Below, piece by piece: positions 58,273 through 64,000 of a DNA stretch of 64,000 nt (position 1 is the stretch's first letter; each line of letters starts with the position of its first letter). A program made the position numbers and the translations under genes. Origin of the DNA: SHVZ01 sp041906305. Its GTDB lineage: Bacteria > Pseudomonadota > Alphaproteobacteria > SHVZ01. Under the pieces are notes generated by a model that saw only the letters and a program-made list of their open reading frames with translations, made no database searches and was not told the DNA's origin. The stretch covers positions 744,001 to 808,000 of the forward strand of contig JAYRJL010000002.1 of NCBI GenBank assembly GCA_041906305.1, written 5' to 3'.

Positions 58273-59544
58273 ATGGACAACCAGCCGAGCATCATCAAGA
58301 AGGTCAAGAAGGGCGGCCACGGCGCTCCGCACGGTGGCGCGTGGAAGGTTGCGTACGCCGACTTCGTGACCGCGATGATGGCCTTCTTCCTGCTCCTGTG
58401 GCTGCTCAACGCCACGACCGAGGAGCAGAAGATGGGCATCTCGAACTACTTCGACCCGACCGCGATCTCGCGCTCGGCAAGATCCGGTTCGGGTGGCGTG
58501 CTCGGCGGCACCTCGATCACCGTTCCGGGCGCGCTCAAGAGCGCCACCTCGCCGCCGATGATCTCCTCGCCGCTCGTTGCGCGCCCGGCGAACGATCCGA
58601 GCAAGGACACCAATCCCGAGGGCGAGGAGGCCCAGCGCGGCATGGGCGAGGCCCAGGCGGGCGAACGCGGCGCCGACGCCAAGCAGTTCATCCAGCGCGG
58701 CACCGAAATGCGGCGACCGGCGGGCCAGGCGGGCAATCCGGGTGAGCCCGGCGCGCTCGGCAACGAGGCCGGTATCGGCCGCGCGGGCACCAGCGGCCAG
58801 GACCAGGGTCGGGCCGGCCAGAGCGCCGACGCCCAGGGCAATCCCGGCCAGCAGAGCGACGGCCAGGGCAATCCGGGTCAGCTCTCGCAGGCACAGCAGG
58901 CGCAGCTCCAGCAGATGGTGGCGAGCGGCCAGGTCTCGCAGGCGCAGATCAATCAGCTCTCCCAGGCGCAACTCGACAAGATGTTGGGCGAGCGCGAGGA
59001 CCAGAAGCTTCGTGAGGCGGCCGAGCAGGTGAAGCAGGCGATCCAGGATCGCATCGACCTCAAGTCGGTGGCGGAGAACGTCAAGCTGGAGATCACGCCC
59101 GAGGGGCTTCGCATCCAGCTGATCGACCAGGACCAGAAATCGATGTTCCCGCTCGGCAGCTCCAACATGCAGGACTCGGCGAGGAAGCTGATGGAGGAAG
59201 TGGCGAAGGCCATTGCAGCTCTTCCCAACAAGATCACGATCTCCGGCCACACCGACTCGACGCCTTTCAAGGGCGGCGTCGGCGGCTACTCGAACTGGGA
59301 GCTCTCGGCCGATCGCGCCAATGCCAGCCGCCGCGTGCTTGTGGCCAACGGCGTCTCCGACTCGCGCCTCGCGCTCGTCGTCGGCAAGGCCGACAAGGAT
59401 CCCTTGATGCCGAACGATCCGGGCGCTTCGCAGAACCGCCGCATCTCCGTCGTCGTTCTGCGCGAGCAGGCCGGCGGCACCCGTCCCCAGACCCAGGCAC
59501 AGAGCCCGGCCCCCGCTCCCGCGCAGCCGACCGCGCGGCCTTAA
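58273..59544 (+). CDS. motB: Flagellar motor protein MotB with unusual Gln/Gly-rich linker
   Basis: 423 residues, versus about 310 in enteric MotB. A basic N-terminus KKVKKGGHGAPHGGAWKVAYADFVTAMMAFFLLLW contains the proton-accepting Asp30. The OmpA-like peptidoglycan-binding domain is at about 305-405 (ITISGHTDSTPF; NWELSADRANASRRVL). Between them lies a long low-complexity region with repeats GQAGNPGEPG, AQGNPGQQS and GQGNPGQLS followed by a Q-rich helix (SQAQQAQLQQM). The extra length falls mainly in this linker. Confidence 0.94.
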   Translation: MDNQPSIIKKVKKGGHGAPHGGAWKVAYADFVTAMMAFFLLLWLLNATTEEQKMGISNYFDPTAISRSARSGSGGVLGGTSITVPGALKSATSPPMISSPLVARPANDPSKDTNPEGEEAQRGMGEAQAGERGADAKQFIQRGTEMRRPAGQAGNPGEPGALGNEAGIGRAGTSGQDQGRAGQSADAQGNPGQQSDGQGNPGQLSQAQQAQLQQMVASGQVSQAQINQLSQAQLDKMLGEREDQKLREAAEQVKQAIQDRIDLKSVAENVKLEITPEGLRIQLIDQDQKSMFPLGSSNMQDSARKLMEEVAKAIAALPNKITISGHTDSTPFKGGVGGYSNWELSADRANASRRVLVANGVSDSRLALVVGKADKDPLMPNDPGASQNRRISVVVLREQAGGTRPQTQAQSPAPAPAQPTARP

Positions 59545-59551
59545 GTCCGAC

Positions 59552-60286
59552 GTGCGCGTCGGCCGGCCGCCCCTCATTCTTCATCGGACGCTTCCGGCCC
59601 CCTGCCCTTATCTTCAGGGCCGGATCGAGCAGCGCGTCGTCGTGGCCCTCGACGAGACGCCGGCAGGGACCTTCGATCGGCTCAGCCAGACCGGATTTCG
59701 CCGCAGCCACGCCTTCGCCTATCGCCCGGCCTGCCCGGGGTGCAACGCCTGCGTCCCGATGCGCATACCGACGGCGACCTTCGCGCCGGACCGCACGCAG
59801 CGCCGCATCCTGAAGCGCAATTCCGGCCTCGTCGGAGCCGAGAAGCCGGCGATCGCCGGCCGCGAGAACTACGGCCTGTTCAAGGCCTATGTCACCTCGC
59901 GCCACGGGGACGGCGACATGGCGCAGATGACCTTCGCCGACTTCCGCTCGATGCTCGAGGACTCGGTCGACGGCACGCGCACGATCGAGCATCGCGACAG
60001 CGACGGCCGGCTGATGGCGGTCGCGCTCATCGACCGTCTCGCCGACGGGCTTTCGGCCGTCTACAGCTTCTTCGACCCGGACCAGCCGAGCCGAAGCCTG
60101 GGCACGCATGTGGTGCTCGAGATGGTGCTTCGCGCGCGCGCCGAAGGCCTGCCTTATGTCTATCTCGGCTACTGGATCGCCGAGAGCCGCAAGATGGCCT
60201 ACAAGAGCCGCTTCCGCCCGACCGAGGTGATGACCGAGGGATCGTGGCGGCCATTCGCGCACGCAGAGGCGGGAGATCAGGAATGA
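59552..60286 (+). CDS. bpt: Aspartate/glutamate leucyltransferase (Bpt-type aminoacyl-tRNA-protein transferase)
   Basis: N-end-rule enzyme that adds an amino acid from aminoacyl-tRNA to the N-terminus of proteins for ClpAP degradation. 244 residues. The N-terminal ATE domain is APCPYLQGRIEQRVVV with CPGCNACVPMRI giving conserved Cys, and the C-terminal GNAT-like core is VYSFFDPDQPSRSLGTHVVLEM and YVYLGYWI. The GTG at 59552 follows motB by seven bases. The Bpt form (about 240 residues) is common in alpha- and gammaproteobacteria. Confidence 0.92.
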   Translation: MRVGRPPLILHRTLPAPCPYLQGRIEQRVVVALDETPAGTFDRLSQTGFRRSHAFAYRPACPGCNACVPMRIPTATFAPDRTQRRILKRNSGLVGAEKPAIAGRENYGLFKAYVTSRHGDGDMAQMTFADFRSMLEDSVDGTRTIEHRDSDGRLMAVALIDRLADGLSAVYSFFDPDQPSRSLGTHVVLEMVLRARAEGLPYVYLGYWIAESRKMAYKSRFRPTEVMTEGSWRPFAHAEAGDQE

Positions 60287-61365
60287 AGCGGCGGGCCTTC
60301 CTCGGAGCGGCGGGTGCGGGCGTCGCGGCCCTGGCGCGACCGGCCGTCGCCCAAGGCCGCATCGAGTGGCGCATGGTGACCGCCTGGCCGAAGGACCTGC
60401 CCGGACTCGGGACCGGCGCCGAGCGGTTTGCGCGCCGCGTCGGCGAGCTGTCGGGAGGACGGCTGGTCGTCCGGGTCCATCCGGCCGGCGATCTCGTGGC
60501 GCCGCTGCAGGGCTTCGATGCGGTCGCCAACGGCACCGCCGAGATGTCGCATGGCTGCGCCTATCACCATACCGAGAAGTCGAAGGCGTTCCCGTTCTTC
60601 ACCGCGGTTCCCTTCGGCCTCGGCGCCGACGAGCACATCGCCTGGCTGCGCCACGGCGGTGGCCAGCGTCTATGGGAGGAGCTTGCCGAACCCTTCGGGG
60701 TCAGGCCGATCCTCTGCGGCTCGACCGGCGCGCGCATGGCGGGCTGGTTCCAGAAGGAGATCAAGAAGCCGGAGGATCTGAGGGGCCTCAAGATCCGCAT
60801 CAGCGGATTCGGCGCACAGGTACTGCAGAGGATCGGCGCCAAGCCGGTCTCGCTTCCCGCAGGCGACATCGCGGGCGCGTTCCAGTCGAAGGCGATCGAT
60901 GCCGCCGACGGCCTCGGCCCTGCGGCGGACCTCGGGCTCGAGCTTCACAAGTCGGCGCGCTTCTACTACTGGCCCGGCGTCAACGAGCCCTCGGTCGCGG
61001 TGGAGTTGCTGGTCTCGAAGGCGAAGTTCGATGCGCTGACGCCGGATCTCCGCGCCATCGTCGAGGGCGTGGCCGCATCCGAGAACTCGGAGATGATGGC
61101 CGAGCTCACGTCTCGTGCCGGACCGGCCTTGCAGGCCTTGACCGCTCAGAACGGCGCCAAGCTGCGCCAGATGCCGCGCGACGTCGTGGTCGCCCAGGCA
61201 AACGCCGCCGGTCAGCTGATGCGGGAACTCGCCGAAGATGCCGACGCCCAGGTCGCCAAGATCGCGCAGATCTATCTGGCGCAGCGCCGCGACCTGATCG
61301 GCTGGTCAAAGCTCGCCGAGCAGGGCTTCGCGGGAGCCCGCGACCTCAAATACGCCTACCCCTAA
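60283..61365 (+). CDS. TRAP transporter solute-binding protein, TakP/DctP type (orphan)
   Basis: Periplasmic binding protein, 360 residues. The signal KRRAFLGAAGAGVAALARPAVA has a twin-arginine RRxFL motif, so Tat export is likely. The mature sequence shares features with the 2-oxo-acid binder TakP from memory: FPFFTAVPFGLGADEHIAWLRHGGG, GGWFQ-like AGWFQKEIKKPEDLRGLKIR and YYWPG. TakP-type proteins bind keto acids or lactate as dimers. No dctQ/dctM membrane genes adjoin it. ATG overlaps the bpt stop (ATGA). Confidence 0.9.
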   Translation: MKRRAFLGAAGAGVAALARPAVAQGRIEWRMVTAWPKDLPGLGTGAERFARRVGELSGGRLVVRVHPAGDLVAPLQGFDAVANGTAEMSHGCAYHHTEKSKAFPFFTAVPFGLGADEHIAWLRHGGGQRLWEELAEPFGVRPILCGSTGARMAGWFQKEIKKPEDLRGLKIRISGFGAQVLQRIGAKPVSLPAGDIAGAFQSKAIDAADGLGPAADLGLELHKSARFYYWPGVNEPSVAVELLVSKAKFDALTPDLRAIVEGVAASENSEMMAELTSRAGPALQALTAQNGAKLRQMPRDVVVAQANAAGQLMRELAEDADAQVAKIAQIYLAQRRDLIGWSKLAEQGFAGARDLKYAYP

Positions 61366-61368
61366 GGC

Positions 61369-63606
61369 TCACACCCCGCCGAACTTGTCGTTCTTGGGGA
61401 AGCCCCGCGGCGGCAGGCGGCCGGCCTGGGCGCGCGAGCCGATCCAATCCTTGATGTCGGTTTCCGTCCGCGTCTTGCCCCCCGACTGCTTCCACGAGAG
61501 GCCGTCCTTCAGCTTGAAGGTGATCGCGTCCTTGAGACCGCCGTCCTTGTACTTCTGCAAGGTGACGCCACGGCCGCGCGCCATCACCGGAACTTCGTCG
61601 AGCTTGAAGATGAGGAGCTTGTGGTTCTCGCCGACGGTCGCGATCGCATCCGCGTCGCTTGCGACCCGCACCGCGACGACGCCGCGCGCGCCTTCGGCGA
61701 GCGACATGATCTGCTTGCCCGCACGGGTCTGCGCCACGACCTCGGACTCCTCGACCACGAAGCCGCGACCGTCGTCGGAAGCGACCAGCAGCTTGCCGCC
61801 GTCGGGCCGGTGCAGCATGACCTGAACGATCTCGTGCTCGTTGGGGATGTCGATCATCAGGCGGAGCGGCTCGCCGAAGCCGCGCCCGCCGGGCAGCTTG
61901 TCCACGGGGATCGAGTAGAAGCGGCCGTTGGAGGCGAAGATCAGCAGCCGGTCCGTGGTCTCGCAGCGGATCAGGAAGCGGCTGTGGTCGCCTTCCTTGT
62001 ACTTGATCTCGCCTTCGTTCTCGATGTGGCCCTTGGCGGCGCGGACCCAGCCCTTGTCGGAGACGATCACCGTCACCGGCTCGCGCTCGACCATCGTCTC
62101 GAGCGGGATGTCGGCGATCGCCGGCGCGTCGGCGATCTCGGTCCGGCGCTTGCCGAGCGGCGTGGTGCCCGAGAAGCGCCTCTTCACGTCGCCCAGCTCC
62201 TCGGCGATCTTCTGCCAGCGCCGGGCCTCCTTCGCGAGCAGGTCGACCAGGTCGGCCTTCTCGGCCGTGAGCTCCTTGTGCTCCTTCCGGATCGCCAGCT
62301 CCTCAAGCTTGCGCAGCGCCCGCAGGCGCATGTTGAGAATGGCTTCAGCCTGCACGTCGGTCAGCTTGAAGGTCTTCATCAGGACGGGCTTGGGCTCGTC
62401 CTCCTCGCGGATGATGCGGATCACCTCGTCCAGGTTCTTGTAGGCAATCAGGTATCCGGCGAGGATCTCGAGCCGGCGCTCGATCTTCTCCAGGCGGTTC
62501 TTCGTGCGCCGTGTGAGCACCACCTCGCGATGATCGAGGAAGGCGCGCAGCGCCTGCTTGAGATCAAGCACGCCCGGCGTGCCGTCGGCCGAAAGGACGT
62601 TGAGGTTGAGCGGGACCCTGACCTCGAGATCGGTCTGACGGAACAGCGTCTCCATCAGCATCTCGGGCTCGATCGTGCGGGTCTTCGGCTCGAGCACGAG
62701 CCGGACCTCCTCGGTCGACTCATCCCTGATGTCGGCGAGCACGGTCAGCTTCTTCTCGGTCAGCAGCTCGGCGATCTTCTCGATCAGGCGCGACTTCTGC
62801 ACCTGGTAGGGAATCTCGGTGACCACCACCTGGTACTGGCCGTGGCTCAGCTTCTCGACCGTCCAGCGCGCGCGCAGCCGGAAGCTGCCGCGGCCGGTCT
62901 TGTACGCCTCGATCACGCTCGCCTGCGGCTCGACCAGCACGCCGCCGGTCGGGAAGTCCGGGCCCTTCACCTTCTGCACCAGCGTCTCGACGCTGGCGTT
63001 CGGATGCTTGATCAGATGGACCAGGGCGTCGCAGAGCTCGGAGACGTTGTGCGGCGGGATCGAGGTCGCCATGCCGACCGCGATGCCCTGCGCGCCGTTC
63101 GCGAGCAGGTTCGGGAAGGCCGACGGCAGCACCATCGGCTCGGAGCCGTCGCCGTCATAGGTCGCGCGGAAGTCGACCGCGTCCTCGTCGATGCCCTCGA
63201 GCAGGAGCTCGGCGACCGCCGTCAGCTTCGCTTCCGTGTAGCGCATCGCCGCGGCGTTATCGCCGTCGATGTTGCCGAAATTGCCTTGCCCGTCGACCAG
63301 CGGATAGCGCTGGGCGAAGTCCTGGGCCAGACGCACCAGCGCCTCGTAGACGGCCACGTCGCCGTGCGGGTGATACTTGCCGATGACGTCACCGACGACG
63401 CGCGCCGACTTCTTCGGCCCGCCGGTCGAGGCGAGGCCGAGCTCGCGCATCGCAAACAGCAGGCGCCGATGCACAGGCTTGAGCCCGTCGCGCACGTCCG
63501 GAAGGGAACGCGCCATGATCGTCGACAGCGCATAGGAGAGGTAACGCTCGCTCAACGCCTCGGCGAGCGGCGTCGGGCGGATGTCGCCGTCAGGGGCCGC
63601 AGTCAT
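61369..63606 (-). CDS. parC: DNA topoisomerase IV subunit A
   Basis: Breaks and rejoins DNA to decatenate chromosomes, 745 residues. The N-terminal ALSERYLSYALSTIMARSLPDVRDGLKPVHRR, the quinolone-region block KSARVVGDVIGKYHPHGD and the catalytic tyrosine in AMRYTEAKLT are intact. The C-terminal domain has the divergent beta-pinwheel of ParC, with no GyrA-box. parE is not in the window. It begins 22 bases after the recO stop on the same strand, and its stop is three bases from the convergent TRAP gene. Confidence 0.95.
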   Translation of the reverse strand: MTAAPDGDIRPTPLAEALSERYLSYALSTIMARSLPDVRDGLKPVHRRLLFAMRELGLASTGGPKKSARVVGDVIGKYHPHGDVAVYEALVRLAQDFAQRYPLVDGQGNFGNIDGDNAAAMRYTEAKLTAVAELLLEGIDEDAVDFRATYDGDGSEPMVLPSAFPNLLANGAQGIAVGMATSIPPHNVSELCDALVHLIKHPNASVETLVQKVKGPDFPTGGVLVEPQASVIEAYKTGRGSFRLRARWTVEKLSHGQYQVVVTEIPYQVQKSRLIEKIAELLTEKKLTVLADIRDESTEEVRLVLEPKTRTIEPEMLMETLFRQTDLEVRVPLNLNVLSADGTPGVLDLKQALRAFLDHREVVLTRRTKNRLEKIERRLEILAGYLIAYKNLDEVIRIIREEDEPKPVLMKTFKLTDVQAEAILNMRLRALRKLEELAIRKEHKELTAEKADLVDLLAKEARRWQKIAEELGDVKRRFSGTTPLGKRRTEIADAPAIADIPLETMVEREPVTVIVSDKGWVRAAKGHIENEGEIKYKEGDHSRFLIRCETTDRLLIFASNGRFYSIPVDKLPGGRGFGEPLRLMIDIPNEHEIVQVMLHRPDGGKLLVASDDGRGFVVEESEVVAQTRAGKQIMSLAEGARGVVAVRVASDADAIATVGENHKLLIFKLDEVPVMARGRGVTLQKYKDGGLKDAITFKLKDGLSWKQSGGKTRTETDIKDWIGSRAQAGRLPPRGFPKNDKFGGV

Positions 63607-63627
63607 CTCATAACCTCGAAGAGGGCT

Positions 63628-64000
63628 TTAGCTAGATATAGTAGCCGATCGGGTCAGACGGTCAACAAATCGCGTCCGGGCCGCCGGAATCGGGCGATTA
63701 TGCGGGGCGAAGGCGTGGCGCTCGAGGAAGTGCCCGGTAAGTGCCAAGCCCGCCAGCACCTCCTCCGGTCCCGCCTCGCCGCGGCCGATCAGGAATCCCG
63801 GCAGGTGCAGCAGCCTGTCGCGGTAAGGCTCGCCCGCGGACAAGGACACCGCCTTCCCCGTGCGCGGCGAAACATAGGCGAGGTCGTCGTTGGTCCCGGT
63901 CGCCGCGCACTGAGTGAGATCGAGACCGTATCCGAGCTCCGCAAGCAGGCCGAGCTCCCAGCCGACATATCCCGCGCCGAACACCTCGGACTCCAGCACC
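63628..64000 (-). CDS. recO: DNA repair protein RecO, C-terminal part (cut by window edge)
   Basis: The last about 124 codons of a gene that continues past base 64000. GYVGWELGLLAELGYGLDLTQCAATG and DDLAYVSPRTGKAVS are the conserved C-terminal helical region of alphaproteobacterial RecO, which loads RecA in the RecFOR pathway. The N-terminal OB-fold is outside the window. The frame is open to the edge, so no start is given. It is probably co-transcribed with parC. Confidence 0.88.
   Translation of the reverse strand, partial: VLESEVFGAGYVGWELGLLAELGYGLDLTQCAATGTNDDLAYVSPRTGKAVSLSAGEPYRDRLLHLPGFLIGRGEAGPEEVLAGLALTGHFLERHAFAPHNRPIPAARTRFVDRLTRSATISS

Overview
The window is high-GC, gene-dense chromosomal DNA, most likely from a flagellated alphaproteobacterium. 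The evidence is a GGAAC-N16-CGTT promoter of the alphaproteobacterial general stress sigma factor type, a short proS next to lolCE-lolD, an LdtR-like MarR regulator, a Bpt-type aminoacyl transferase, motAB, and many ABC/TRAP and amide/CoA catabolic genes. The genus cannot be fixed from the sequence; a Rhodospirillales, Reyranella or Hyphomicrobiales relative would fit. I see no tRNA, rRNA, insertion sequence, phage gene or CRISPR array.

Layout. 1-3083: end of a sugar ABC importer operon (binding protein cut by the window edge, two permeases) closed by a shared terminator. 3109-7098 (minus): an oligopeptide-type importer dppBCDF without a binding protein. 7478-9166: a chemoreceptor. 9224-18306: a catabolic locus with a short-chain dehydrogenase, two tandem RidA-like proteins, a creatininase-family hydrolase, a COG3964-type amidohydrolase, three amidases in a row and a PhyH-type dioxygenase. 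18322-19578: a signalling module of two stand-alone receivers flanking an HPt protein, with a probable stress-sigma promoter. 19642-24144 (minus): proS, two paralogous LolC/E permeases and lolD. 24277-28718 (minus): MarR/LdtR-like regulator, two valine-degradation enzymes, an EamA transporter and a Vgb-like propeller protein. 28759-34288: split aconitase X, a ureohydrolase, a peptide-type binding protein and a sulfatase.

34285-48296 is the most interesting region. On the minus strand are three consecutive TPR plus O-GlcNAc-transferase-like (SPINDLY/FlmG type) proteins. Divergent from them is a tight operon encoding an E1-alpha/E1-beta-like thiamine-diphosphate enzyme pair with no E2 or E3, a ColD-like PLP sugar 3-dehydratase (His in place of the PLP lysine), an NAD-dependent epimerase/dehydratase, a GDP-fucose-synthase/ColC-like enzyme, an HddC-like nucleotidyltransferase, an HddA-like GHMP kinase and a TauD-like dioxygenase. 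I read this as a candidate pathway for an unusual deoxygenated, possibly carbon-branched nucleotide sugar that the TPR glycosyltransferases could attach to proteins. Flagellin is one possible acceptor, since motAB and a chemoreceptor are in the window. That link is inference.

48293-64000: a small exported protein, a beta-lactamase-fold protein that appears to lack the deacylating glutamate and a signal peptide, a DsrE-like protein divergent from an AraC regulator, a CoA-transferase, an aldehyde dehydrogenase, a penicillin-acylase family protein, a threonine dehydratase, motA-motB, bpt, an orphan TakP-like TRAP binding protein, parC and the 3' part of recO. Tandem paralogues recur throughout the window: RidA x2, amidase x2-3, LolC/E x2 and TPR glycosyltransferase x3.
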